Below are positions 36,621 through 47,500 of a DNA stretch of 64,000 bases, one piece after another. The notes under the pieces are model-generated. The model made no database searches and was not told the DNA's origin. It saw only the letters and a program-made list of their open reading frames with translations. Within the stretch, counting starts at the first letter, position 1. Each line of letters starts with the position of its first letter. Source of the DNA: Aureicoccus marinus (lineage in GTDB: Bacteria; Bacteroidota; Bacteroidia; Flavobacteriales; Flavobacteriaceae); contig NZ_MQVX01000001.1 in NCBI RefSeq assembly GCF_002954325.1, positions 439,546-503,545 of the forward strand. The letters run 5' to 3'. The position numbers and the translations under genes are program-made.

Positions 36621-38561
36621 TTACATCCGGTAACGCACAAAGCCTTCAATTGCTTCGTACTCCGCCATGCCGAGATCGTTGTATTTGTTCGCTGTTTCTT
36701 TATTTCTTTGTTCCGCTCTCTGCCAAAATTCCCTTTCGTCATTTCCGGGGAACATGGCACTGTCTTTTTGGGATTGGTGCTTAAAGATAGCGTTGCGTTT
36801 TCTTTCCATGTCCTTGGGCCCGATTGGAACCGCCATTTCCATATCGGCAATGTCCCATTCCTGCCAAGCGCCTCGATAGAGCCAGATATAGCAGTTTTCG
36901 AGCCAGGGCGATTCTTCTTCAGCGTGCAGTTCCAAGGCTTCGTACAGAATATTTAAACAGACACGGTGAGTGCCGTGAGGATCGGATAGATCGCCCGCTG
37001 CATAAATCTGATGGGGTTGTACTTGTTCCAGCAGATCGTAAATGATTTCGACATCCTTTTCAGTATAGGGGTTCTTTTTCACTTTTCCTGTTTCGTAAAA
37101 AGGAAGGTTGAGGAAGTAGGCATTCTTTTCTTGCACTCCGCAATAGCGACAAGCCGCGAGAGCCTCTCCTTGACGGATTAGTCCTTTGTATTCCAAAATC
37201 GCAGGAGAATCGACTTCTCCTGGTTTTTTGTTTTTGATAAAGTCCCGCACATTGACAATCTGGTTTCTCAGCTTTTCATCGTCTGGTTCAATGGCAGCTG
37301 CAAAGTCCAAAAAGCGGACCACCTCGTCATCGAAGACGGCAATGTTTCCGGAGGTTTGGTAGGCAATATGCACATCGTGCCCCTGATCGACCAGGCGCAG
37401 CAAGGTGCCTCCCATTGAAATCACATCGTCATCGGGATGTGGACTAAAAATAAGCGCGCGTTTAGGAAAAGGCATAGATCGTTCCGGACGTTGACTGTCA
37501 TCCGCATTGGGTTTTCCTCCGGGCCATCCGGTGATGGTGTGTTGTAGTTGGTTAAACACCAAAAGGTTAATTTGTTCTGCTGACCCAATTTCGGCAATGA
37601 GGTTCCCCATGCCGTATTCGCTGTAATCTTCGTTGGTCAGTTTCAGGATGGATTTTCCTGTTTTTTCGGCCAGCCAAAGGCAGGCCTTTTTGATCAAAGG
37701 CTCATTCCAAACGCATTCACCGACCAGCCAGGGGGTTTTGATCCGGGTGAGGGAAGAAGCGGCGGCTTCATCCAGAATAAAGAGGCAATTGGGGTGGTGC
37801 TGCAAAAAGGTAGCCGGAACGGATTCGGTGATCTCCCCTTCAACCGATTCCTGAATAACAGCAGATTTTCCTTCTCCCCAAGCCATCAGGATGACTTTGC
37901 GGGCTTTCATGATGGTGCCCACACCCATGGTGATGGCCCGTTGGGGTACATATTCCAGGCCGAAGAAATCACTTGCGGCATCCAGTTGGGTTACCCGGTC
38001 TAATCGAATAAGTCTTGTTTTGCTGGTCAGGGAAGAACCCGGTTCATTGAAACCGATATGCCCGGTGCGGCCAATTCCCAAAACCTGAATATCGAGTCCT
38101 CCAGCTTCCTCAATTTTGTTTTCGTAAGACAGGCAGTATTTCTTGATCTGCTCTTCACTGAGTTGTCCGTTGGGAATATGAACATTTTCAGGTTCGATAT
38201 CGATATGATCAAACAGATGTTCCTGCATAAAACGGTGGTAACTGTGAATACTTCCGGGATCCATGGGGTAGTATTCGTCGAGGTTGAAGGTGATCACATT
38301 TCTAAAACTCAGCCCGTCTTCCCTGTGCATACGAACCAATTCTTCATACACCTTAATCGGGGTAGATCCGGTTGCGAGGCCTAGAACGGCCATTTTACCC
38401 AAACCTTGGCGCTGTCGAATCAAGCTGGCGATTTCTTCGGCAACCACTTGTGAAGCGTGCAGGGAGTTTTTAAACACCTCGGTGGTTAATTTCTCGTTTT
38501 TTCTGACCTCTGGATCCTGGGGGTCCGAAAGAAAGCTCAAAGGCAAGGTGCGATGTGTCAT
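36621..38561 (-). CDS. nagB: Glucosamine-6-phosphate deaminase fused to a PIG-L/LmbE-type deacetylase domain
   Basis: The 646-aa protein has two domains. Residues about 20-290 are NagB: GLATGSTPIKVY, TFNLDEYYPM (catalytic Asp95 region) and LGIGRTGHIGFNEPG (161-175). Residues about 375-620 are a PIG-L/LmbE-like metal-dependent deacetylase with FSPHPDDDVISMGG (the PHPDDE-like motif) and a late AAGDLSDPHGTHRVC (the metal-binding HxxH-type region). NagB converts glucosamine-6-phosphate to fructose-6-phosphate and ammonia. The second domain could remove an N-acetyl group from a related sugar; fused forms occur in Bacteroidota. The gene starts the minus-strand recycling genes and faces away from the DeoR regulator. 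Confidence 0.93.
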   Translation of the reverse strand: MTHRTLPLSFLSDPQDPEVRKNEKLTTEVFKNSLHASQVVAEEIASLIRQRQGLGKMAVLGLATGSTPIKVYEELVRMHREDGLSFRNVITFNLDEYYPMDPGSIHSYHRFMQEHLFDHIDIEPENVHIPNGQLSEEQIKKYCLSYENKIEEAGGLDIQVLGIGRTGHIGFNEPGSSLTSKTRLIRLDRVTQLDAASDFFGLEYVPQRAITMGVGTIMKARKVILMAWGEGKSAVIQESVEGEITESVPATFLQHHPNCLFILDEAAASSLTRIKTPWLVGECVWNEPLIKKACLWLAEKTGKSILKLTNEDYSEYGMGNLIAEIGSAEQINLLVFNQLQHTITGWPGGKPNADDSQRPERSMPFPKRALIFSPHPDDDVISMGGTLLRLVDQGHDVHIAYQTSGNIAVFDDEVVRFLDFAAAIEPDDEKLRNQIVNVRDFIKNKKPGEVDSPAILEYKGLIRQGEALAACRYCGVQEKNAYFLNLPFYETGKVKKNPYTEKDVEIIYDLLEQVQPHQIYAAGDLSDPHGTHRVCLNILYEALELHAEEESPWLENCYIWLYRGAWQEWDIADMEMAVPIGPKDMERKRNAIFKHQSQKDSAMFPGNDEREFWQRAEQRNKETANKYNDLGMAEYEAIEGFVRYRM

Positions 38562-38590
38562 AATGAAGGAATTTTCTGCAAATAAAGGCT

Positions 38591-38674
38591 ATATGCTGTT
38601 TTTATGCAAGAATAAATCAATATAAATGCCGTTTTTAATCATTTAAATATTTAAAACAGCAAAAAACAGCATAT
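38591..38674. promoter_or_regulatory. Operator-like cluster of half-sites in the nagB/deoR intergenic region
   Basis: A perfect 13-bp inverted repeat is formed by ATATGCTGTTTTT (38591-38603) and AAAAACAGCATAT (38662-38674). Two more related half-sites lie between: TGCCGTTTTT (38627-38636) and, inverted, TTAAAACAGCA (38651-38661). The cluster lies between divergent nagB and the DeoR-family gene, the usual place for an autoregulating DeoR repressor. It partly covers the region upstream of the -7 box at 38687. Binding by the adjacent regulator is inference. Confidence 0.6.
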
Positions 38675-38686
38675 TTAAGAAAAGGC

Positions 38687-38694
38687 TACCTTTG
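38687..38694 (+). promoter_or_regulatory. -7 promoter element for the deoR-murQ transcript
   Basis: TACCTTTG matches TAnnTTTG, 24 bases before the regulator ATG. The inverted half-sites at 38651-38674 would overlap its -33 region, as in repression by occlusion. Confidence 0.55.
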
Positions 38695-38717
38695 CTGAAA
38701 ATCTCGTAACAAACCGC

Positions 38718-39467
38718 ATGCTGAAATCAGAAAGACATCAGATCATTCTAAAGGAAGTCGAAAAGCGCAACCGGGTCCAGTTGCAGGATTTGGTTCAGCG
38801 ATTAAATGTCTCGATCGATACCGTACGTCGGGATGTCAAAGAGTTGGATGGGGAACACAAGTTGCGAAAGGTACACGGGGGAGCTGTGTCTCTGGGTTTT
38901 GCCAGTTTTAGCCCGCAACGCAATAGCATCTACGCTTTAGAAGCCAAGACACATATTGCAGAAAAAGCCATTGGAATGGTATCGGAAGGGCAGGTGATTT
39001 TTTTGGACGGAGGGACGACTTGCTTAGAAATGGCGCGAAGTCTTCCGGCTGAATGGGAGCTTAAGGTCTTTACTCATAGCATCCCTGTTGCCCTGGAACT
39101 GCTTCAAAAACCTCGATACACTGTAGAGTTTATTGGTGGGACGCTTTCTCCAGAAAGCCATTTGGCTCAGGGGATTGCAGCGGTGCGTCAGTTGGCGGAG
39201 TTGCATCTGGATATGGCTTTTATTGGAACGGGTTATGTCGATGCAGAACACGGCTTGTCCGAATCGGTTTGGGAAACAGCCCAGATGAAAAAATCCCTGA
39301 TTGAAGCCGCTCGAAAAACGGTACTTTTATGCATCTCGGAGAAGGTGAATTCTCATCACCGGTTTCGAAGTTGTTCCCTGGACCGTATAGCAACCTTAAT
39401 TACCGAAAAAGACCCGGGAGACTCCGAACTCAAAAACTTCCAAAACCTCCAACTAGATCTGCGTTAA
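38718..39467 (+). CDS. DeoR-family transcriptional regulator
   Basis: The 249-aa protein has the DeoR N-terminal winged helix (LQDLVQRLNVSIDTVRRDVKELD, about 20-42) followed by the family's GGAV segment. The C-terminal ISOCOT-like sugar-phosphate effector domain contains VIFLDGGTTCLEMARSLP and DMAFIGTGYVDAEHGLS. It should repress or activate the recycling genes in response to a phosphosugar, perhaps GlcN-6-P or MurNAc-6-P. It starts the plus-strand pair with murQ, 4 bases apart, and probably binds the half-sites at 38591-38674. Confidence 0.9.
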   Translation: MLKSERHQIILKEVEKRNRVQLQDLVQRLNVSIDTVRRDVKELDGEHKLRKVHGGAVSLGFASFSPQRNSIYALEAKTHIAEKAIGMVSEGQVIFLDGGTTCLEMARSLPAEWELKVFTHSIPVALELLQKPRYTVEFIGGTLSPESHLAQGIAAVRQLAELHLDMAFIGTGYVDAEHGLSESVWETAQMKKSLIEAARKTVLLCISEKVNSHHRFRSCSLDRIATLITEKDPGDSELKNFQNLQLDLR

Positions 39468-39471
39468 ATTC

Positions 39472-40281
39472 ATGAAAGACTTTACCAAAATAACCGAACA
39501 GTCCTCCAATCACGATGGGCTGGAAAACCTTTCTACCCGCGAACTCCTCGAAGGAATCAATCAGGAAGACCAGGGAATTGCCCTGGCTGTAGAAAAAGCG
39601 ATTCCCCAGATCGAGGCTTTGGTGGAGGCGATTTATCCACGATTTCAAGAGGGAGGACGTTTATTCTATATCGGGGCCGGGACCAGTGGACGACTTGGCA
39701 TTGTGGATGCTTCTGAGATACCGCCCACTTTTGGCCTTGACCACGGTCGAGTCATTGGGATCATTGCCGGTGGAGACCATGCTATTCGAAAGGCCGTGGA
39801 GTTCGCAGAAGACAATCCCGATCAGGCCTGGGAAGACTTGCAGGCCTTCGGTTTCAACGAAAAAGACTCCCTCATTGGGATTGCGGCTTCCGGAACAACC
39901 CCTTATGTACTCGGTGGAATTGCCAAGGCAAAGGAAGCCGGTTGGGTTACAGGAGGAATAACAAACAATCCCGGATCCCCTTTAGCTCTGAATTCAGAAT
40001 TCCCCGTAGAACTTGCCGTTGGCCCCGAATTTGTCACCGGGAGTACTCGGATGAAAAGCGGCACGGCTCAAAAATTAGCTCTTAATATGATCTCTACAGC
40101 CCTGATGATTCGCATCGGCCGTATTCAAGGAAATAAGATGGTGGACATGCAGTTGAGCAATAATAAACTCGTCGACCGGGGTACCCGTTATTTGCAACAA
40201 GCCCTGGATCTTCCATACGACGAAGCCAAAGCCCTGTTGCAGGAACACGGCTCTGTACGGGCGGCCCTTTCAGCTCGTTAA
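39472..40281 (+). CDS. murQ: N-acetylmuramic acid 6-phosphate etherase
   Basis: The 269-aa protein has the SIS-domain signature YIGAGTSGRLGIVDASEIPPTF (66-87), IGIAASGTTPYVLGGI and a late STRMKSGTAQKLALNMIST, all diagnostic of MurQ. It cleaves the D-lactyl ether of MurNAc-6-phosphate, releasing GlcNAc-6-phosphate and lactate. It uses the product of AnmK in the same island. The gene converges with the sugar-dehydrogenase gene; the stops overlap by 4 bases. Confidence 0.96.
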   Translation: MKDFTKITEQSSNHDGLENLSTRELLEGINQEDQGIALAVEKAIPQIEALVEAIYPRFQEGGRLFYIGAGTSGRLGIVDASEIPPTFGLDHGRVIGIIAGGDHAIRKAVEFAEDNPDQAWEDLQAFGFNEKDSLIGIAASGTTPYVLGGIAKAKEAGWVTGGITNNPGSPLALNSEFPVELAVGPEFVTGSTRMKSGTAQKLALNMISTALMIRIGRIQGNKMVDMQLSNNKLVDRGTRYLQQALDLPYDEAKALLQEHGSVRAALSAR

Positions 40282-41399
40282 CTCTTCGGTACCAAGCGGT
40301 AAATACCCTTGCCTTCTACAGCGACGTAGATGTAGCCATCAGGTCCTTGGCGTACATTGCGTACCCGGCCCATGTCTTCCATGAGTTTGATACGCTCACT
40401 GACCTTGTCTCCATCCATAACCAATCTTTCTAAGTATTGGAAGGATAAGGAGCCGACCAATAGGTCGCCTTTCATACCGGGGTATTTGTCAGAATTGATA
40501 AAGACCATTCCGCTGGGGGCTATGGAGGGAACCCAATAGTGCTGAGGCTGCTCCATACCCGGACGCTCTGTTTCGTCGGTGATCGTCGTTCCACTATAAT
40601 TGATGCCGTAGGTAATAACGGGCCAACCGTAGTTTTTTCCTTTGTGAATAATATTGAGTTCATCGCCTCCTCTTGGACCGTGTTCGTGATTCCAGAGAAC
40701 TCCTGTTTCAGGGTGCAGGGTCAGCCCTTGAGGATTCCGGTGACCGTAACTATAGATAGCCGTTTTGGCTCCTGCTTCATGCACGAATGGATTGTCTGCC
40801 GGTACGCTGCCGTCATCGTTCAGGCGATAAACTTTACCTCCATCACGGGTAATATCTTGGGGGTTGACATCGCGAGCTCCTCGATCTCCTACAGTAAAGA
40901 AGAGATAGCCTTCTCGGTCAAATTCAATCCGAGATCCAAAATGCTGCCCTTTGGTCGTGTTGGGCCCCGCTTTGTAAAGGAGTTCTTTTTCGACGAGTTC
41001 AGTGCCGCTGATCTTGGCACGCATCAAGGCTGTATTTCCACCTGAGCCTTCGCCCTCAGGGGAGGTGTAGGTAAAGTAGAGCCATCCATTAGACGCATAA
41101 TCGGGATGCAATTCCAAATCTAAAAAACCGCCTTGTCCAATTTGTCCGATTTCCGGCAAACCTGTGATTTCTGTTCTTTGCCCATCTTTGATCTTAAGAA
41201 GGGTCCCGGACTTTTCGCTAATGAGCATACTGCCGTCGGGAAGGAAGGCTAATCCCCATGGGATATTCAGGCTATCGACAACAAGCTCAGGTTCTACTCC
41301 GGGGATTTCGGGTGTTTTAATGTCAGAATCCGTCGCTTGACCGCAAGCCAAATTGAGCAGTACAACGAAAAAAAGCGCAGCGATTAGATTGTTTTTCAT
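40278..41399 (-). CDS. PQQ-dependent aldose sugar dehydrogenase-like lipoprotein
   Basis: The 373-aa protein has a lipoprotein signal (FVVLLNLACGQ, Cys about residue 19). It has a six-bladed propeller typical of soluble glucose dehydrogenase/YliI: IPWGLAFLPDGSMLISEKSG near the start, GQHFGSRIEFDREGYLFFTVGDRG, YSYGHRNPQGLTLHPETG and HGPRGGDELNIIHKGKNYGWP. Family members oxidise aldoses at C1 with pyrroloquinoline quinone in the periplasm. PQQ synthesis genes are not seen here. It converges with murQ and is followed upstream by a 155-base gap before the adhesin. Confidence 0.9.
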   Translation of the reverse strand: MKNNLIAALFFVVLLNLACGQATDSDIKTPEIPGVEPELVVDSLNIPWGLAFLPDGSMLISEKSGTLLKIKDGQRTEITGLPEIGQIGQGGFLDLELHPDYASNGWLYFTYTSPEGEGSGGNTALMRAKISGTELVEKELLYKAGPNTTKGQHFGSRIEFDREGYLFFTVGDRGARDVNPQDITRDGGKVYRLNDDGSVPADNPFVHEAGAKTAIYSYGHRNPQGLTLHPETGVLWNHEHGPRGGDELNIIHKGKNYGWPVITYGINYSGTTITDETERPGMEQPQHYWVPSIAPSGMVFINSDKYPGMKGDLLVGSLSFQYLERLVMDGDKVSERIKLMEDMGRVRNVRQGPDGYIYVAVEGKGIYRLVPKS

Positions 41400-41554
41400 A
41401 AATTTATCGTTAAAAGGGTAGAAAATTCCGACAAAAAGCGAATTTAACCCTGGTGAATAGCCATTAAATCAATAAAAATAAGATATAAGAAGCAATAATA
41501 CCTTAGAATAAAAGACCCCAAATCGAATTATTCTTAACCTAACACGAATTACTT

Positions 41555-44500
41555 ATGCTCCCTGGAATGTTGAGACAAGGTCTCGGCCTTGTCCTGTTGT
41601 TTGCCGCATCAATTCTCCTTTCCTCGGCAGAGCATTTCCCTAAGAATCGTTTTGGAAGCCAGAAAGCTCCTGAAGTCACCCAAACACTTCAGAGATCATC
41701 TGCGTTTCTGAGCTGGGGAAGCGCCGAGTTTGACAGTTTTGATACCCTTTCCAGCCCCTTGTATACTACGATTATACAGGGAGCGGATCAGGAGGTGACA
41801 TGTCCGAACGATGGGAGCACACTGGCCAAATTCTTCCTCTGTGGTGCCAGTGATATTCGAACAATTAGTGTCAATCAAAGCGGATCCAATTACGAGTGGC
41901 AACGACTTGATCCCAATACCTGTGCCCCAACTGTTGTAGAAGACTGCCCGACCATCAATACGGGATGTACATGGGACGCGGTAGGAAGTAACGCAACTTA
42001 TGAGCTCAACAGCCCAGGAGAATACCGTGTACGGGTGGACTCCGGACCTTTCTTTTACTTTAAAGTCACCCAGAATCCCCTGAATCCTCAGGCCATTTTT
42101 GAAGATATTATTTGTGGAAACCCAGGAAGGGTAGAGGTGACCAATGTTCCAAGTGGGTACGAATACAGCCTTGGAAATCCCAGCGGCCCTTACCAAATCG
42201 ATCCTTTCTTTGATATTACTTCTCCAGGGACTTACCAAGTGTATGTTCGTCTGCAAAACGTCGCCTCAACAGCCTGTGTCTTTCCTTCGAATCTAGTTAC
42301 TGTTCAGGATTTAGATATTGATGTCTCGGTGCAGGCCAACGATATTTTGTGTAGTGGGGAGCAAGGAAGTATTGAAGTATCGGTCAGTGGTGTCCCTGGT
42401 TTCTACACCTACCGACTCATAAAGAATGGGGTGACTGTCGATACCTTTGGCCCAAATGCGGCAGACACTTATGTATTTGCGAATGTGGGATCCGGAACCT
42501 ACGAAGTACGGGTGCAAACCAACAAGTGTGATATTCTAGTCGATCAGGATAGTTCTGGAAATCCTTTGGCCATCGGTTCTGGCATCAGCCCGATTGCGGT
42601 AGTTGCAACCGCCTCAGACAGTTTTGGGTGCGGAGCAAGTACAGTAGACGTCAATGTTGATACCAGCGGAGGTACGGCACCTTACCGCATGAGTCTAGAC
42701 GGGGGGACGAGTTTTGGTACACCTTATACCGGTACAGATGTCTTTCAGGTGAGCTCGGCCGGGACCTATAACATCCTGATTGAAGATGCGAACGGCTGTC
42801 AACAAACGGCCTCAGTGGAGGTTGCAGATATTCCACCACCGAGTTTTACCGTGACGACACAAGACACGGATTGCGGTGGGGTGAACAATGGCCAGGTCAG
42901 TGTCAATGTGACCAATAGCCTGGGCTATGCTTTAGAATACAGTATTGACAATGGAGTCAGCTACCAGGTGAGTAGTGTGTTTTCCGGTCTCCCAGCGGGA
43001 ACTTACCCAGTCATGATTCGGTACAGTCAAGGCAGTTTCAGTTGTACAACAGCCAGTCAGTCCGCTACCGTTGGCAGCCCAACCACCATTACGGCTACAG
43101 CAACAGCGACCGCTGAGCCCAGCTGTGCAGACGAGGTAGGAGGAGCCATTGATATTTCAGGAGTTAGCGGAGGAACTGCTCCTTATGAATACAGCATTGG
43201 TGCAGGATTTGGTCCGGGCACCAGTTTTAGTGGCCTGGGAGTTGGAAGCTATACACCACTCGTTCGGGATGCCAACGGTTGTGTACAAGCCCTCCCCATG
43301 ATCACCTTTGCTCCCCTGGACAAACCCACCGACTTGGATTTTGTGCTGTCCAGTCTGGACTGTATCACCGGTACAGCAACCGTTGATTTAACCGTAACCG
43401 GAGGAAGCGGACCTTATACCTATGCCTTGATTTCTCCTGCTGTATCAGCCGTCAATAACGGAACGAATTCCTCCTTCACTGGATTGGGATTGGGAGCCTA
43501 CATTTTTGAGGTGACCGATACGGAAGGATGTAGCTACCAAGAAAGTTATGCCATCACCGATATCAGCTCCATCGGTGTGCAGGCACAACAGCTGAGCCCT
43601 GTAAGTTGTTTTGGGGCTGCCGATGGTGGAGGCCGCTATTTGGTGGATGGTTTCGTCAATACTTATTCCTATCAAATTGACGCGGGTCCTCTGCAAACAG
43701 TTCAAACGAATAATGAAATAATTTTGAGCGGATTAGCCGCAGGTACTTACACCATTACGGTAACAGACGAAGACACCAATTGTACCGATACGGCTTCCCT
43801 ACTTATTGAACAGCCCGCTGCTGCTTTTGTGATTGATCAAGTGGTGGTCGAGGACATGAACTGCCAGAACGGGAATATCGGTAGTGCCCAAGTACAGGTT
43901 TCTGGCGGTTGGGGTGGATACCAGTACCAACTGACTCAGCCAGATTCCAGTATAAGAGGACCTCAAGCAAGTGCTGTCTTTTCAGGACTGAGCCAAACGG
44001 GTCCGTACACTGTTGAAGTAACCGACCTCAATGGATGCGTTCTTACGGACACCTTTACCCTAACCGCTCTTCCAAGTCCTATGGTGAGTTTGGATCCGAG
44101 CTCTGATTTTTGCTACGACCCCTTCGATGCTGCGACCGTCATGCTGCTGGGAAGTGGGGGAGCCACTCCTTATGAATACCGAATGAATTCTGGTGTTTGG
44201 CAAAGTGGGGCGAGCTTTGCAGGCTTGGCACCTGGGAGCTATACCTTTGATATCCGCGATGCCAATGATTGCCGTGATCAACTCAGTGTGACCATTGCCC
44301 CACAGCTCAATGCTGAGGCTTCCGTTATTCAGGAGTTAGAATGCTCTGGCCCCGATGCCGAAATTCAAGTTAATATTTTTGATGGTTATCCTGCAGGAAG
44401 CAGTTATGTCTCCTATGAAGTAAGTATCGATGGGGCTCCGTTTACAACGGCCAGTAACCCCATTGCCGGAAACTCTTTCGTCCATACCGTACCTAATAAT

Positions 44501-47500
44501 GGTTCCATTACTACGGCAACTACTTTTCAATTTGAGGTAACCGATAGCCAAGGCTGTACCGCTGTAACCAATACCGTGACTCTGTTGCCTCAGGAAACTA
44601 TTGCAGGGACCCTGAATATTACCGATACCCAATGTGGGGATGTGAGCAGTGGAGTCGTGGAGATCGTTCCTGATTTCAATCAGGGAATCCCGCCCTATGA
44701 GTTTTCGAATGATGGAGGTCTGAGCTTTGGTAACCAAAATGTCTTTTCGGGTTATGGCCCAGGGAGTTATTCGGATTTTGTCATTCGCGATAGTCGAGGA
44801 TGTACCAGTCCTGTCCTTACGGCGGTTATCGGAAACAGTGATCCCTTAGATGCCAGTTTAACCCCCGTACCAGCGACTTGTGCTGCGGGAGTAATCGAAG
44901 GAGATATACAGGCTTCGGTAGCCAATGGTACAGCGCCGTTTACCTACACGCTTTTTGATGCCAGTGGAACACAAGTGAGTACGACGACCACCGCTTCCAC
45001 CAGTCATACGTTTACCAACTTAGCTCCAGGTACCTACAGTGTGCAGACCCAAGACGCACTTGGATGTACGGATCTGGACGTCGTGGAATTAGAAGATAGT
45101 GAGATTGATGTGGTTCCTGTACCTACCATTCCACCGGATTGTACAACGGACTTAACCAACACCATCACCATCGTGGGTGGAGTTGGTCCTTTCTTAATTC
45201 GCTTGGTCGGTGAAGGGGTACCGCGTTATTCTCCGAATAGTCCACCACGTACCCATACCTTCACTGGTTTGGATTTTGGAACCACCTACTACGTAGAAGT
45301 TGAAGACACCGGAACAGGCTGTTTGTATATCGAAGAGATTCCGCCCGTTGCAGCACCTTCACCGTTGGATGTGAGTATCAGTAGTACCGATGATTCCTGT
45401 GATATAGCCGGGAGTGGAACCTTAACCTATACCGTTAGCGGGTACAGCGGAACCAATGTTGATATCACGGTGCGCAATACAAGCGATGGCAGCATTGTGT
45501 TTGGACCTGCCACAGTCGCTGGTGCCGGGCCGTTCAGTCCCATTACCGGACTCGCTCCAGGCAATTACCAAATCACTGTTCAAGACCTCACTTCAGGATG
45601 TGAAGACAGTGATGTGACCACCATTGGAATCAATTCTCCGAGTATTCAAGTAGTGAGTAATATCCCGGCGAATTGCTTGGTCAACGCCCAAGTGAGTGTT
45701 CAAGGCTTCGGAGGGACGGCTCCTTATCAGTATGCTTATGTTCCCACCGGAGACCCCGCGCCATCCACTTTTGGGGCCAGCAGTACTTTCGAATTGGCCG
45801 GGCCTTATCCTGCGGATTACGATCTGTATGTTCAGGACGCGACTGGTTGTATAGCAATGACCACAGTTACGGTAACCGATTTAGGGGGAATCCCGACTCC
45901 GGTCGTGGATGTTGTCAACCAGTGTACAGCTACCAGCGGATACCAAATTGATGTTCTTTCTCCATTGAACACTGGCTCTGGACTACCGCACGAGACGTTC
46001 CAATACAATATTGGAGGAGGTTTTCAAGACAGCCCGAATTTTACGGTGAGCAACCCAGGGAGTTATACTATTGTCGTTCGCGATCAGAATGGTTGTACCA
46101 ATACGGTAGTGGCTGAGGTCTTTGATTTCTTCTCGATCACCGCGGATGCTACCTCTGAACCTACTTGTAATGCGGGCGATGGGGTTATCACGGTGACGAC
46201 CACAGGAGGGAGTGGGAATTTTGAGTACCAGCTTCGCGACGGGGGAACCTTGTTGCCTATAGGCGCTCCGCAATCCACCAACACCTTTACCGGAATCGCT
46301 CCCGGGTCTTACAATATTCTCGTTACAGATTTGAGTTCCAATACGACTCCTTTGTGTAGCGATATCTCTACCGTTGATGTGACGGTGGTTACGGCACCTG
46401 TTATAAGCGCTACTCCTTTGACTCAAGTGAGTTGTGCAGGGGCTGATGACGGTACCATTCAGGTGGAACTGCAGCCCGGAACCGATACGGATACTCCACT
46501 TATGTATTATCTGTATGCTGGAGCATCGGCAACTCCCTTGACAGGACCACAGAATTCGGCTTTGTTTACAGGCCTCGCCCCGGGTACCTATCAAGTAGAA
46601 GTGGTTTCAGATCGAGGGTGTACGGACCGTTCAGGGAATTTGGTCATTACTGAACCGTCTGCTTGATGGTCAATGCAACCGCACCTGATTTTATTTGTGT
46701 ACCTGCAAATAACCAGTTTAGCACGACTACCTTGAGCGTATTTACCGATACCAATGGGGATGGTTCTGGTACCGCAACCGGTACGGCGCCTTATACCTAC
46801 GCCTTGAATGATGGCACGGCCAATTTTGATGGGACCAACTTCCAAACCAGCAACACCTTTGAATTGGTCGATACGGGAAGTGTTCAAAACCTAATTGTCA
46901 CCGTTCGGGATGCCAATGGATGTGAATCCTCTCATTCCCTTGCGGTTTCTCCTCCTGACGACCTGACCTTTAATTTTATGATCGATCCACTGAGTTGTGA
47001 TGCGACAGGTGTCAGTGTGAATCCTGGCGGCATTACGGTGATCATCGATCAGGGGCCCGGGAACTACGAAGTTGAACTTTTGCCTTTGGGCTCTGGTACT
47101 CCATTGCTTTCGGGTGGAACAGATCGCGTGGTCTTTCCTATTTCAACTCCTGGGGATTACATTTTTGCGGTTCGTGATCTGGCGGCCGGTGGATGTACTT
47201 TCCTTACCCCAGTGGTTTCTATGCCGGAATACAACACTATTTCGGCTGATATTGCCGAGGTGCGACCGGTAAGCTGTTTTGGAGGAAGTGATGGTCAAAT
47301 CAGTCTGGAGGTAAGTGGATACTCAGGAGTCTATACCTTCGAAGTATTTTCACGAGATAATACAGGGGCAGAAACTTCTACCGGTGTTACCGGAAGCTTT
47401 GATACCAACGCACCAATCAACAGTCCCGAAATCATTAGTGGAGTCCCTGCGGGTAATTTGGTGGTACGCATTGAAGCAACCGATTTTCCTTATTGTGATA

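Noticed and set aside
45983..46594. Minus-strand frame (203 codons)
   Set aside because: It is antisense to adhesin repeats, with composition set by them.
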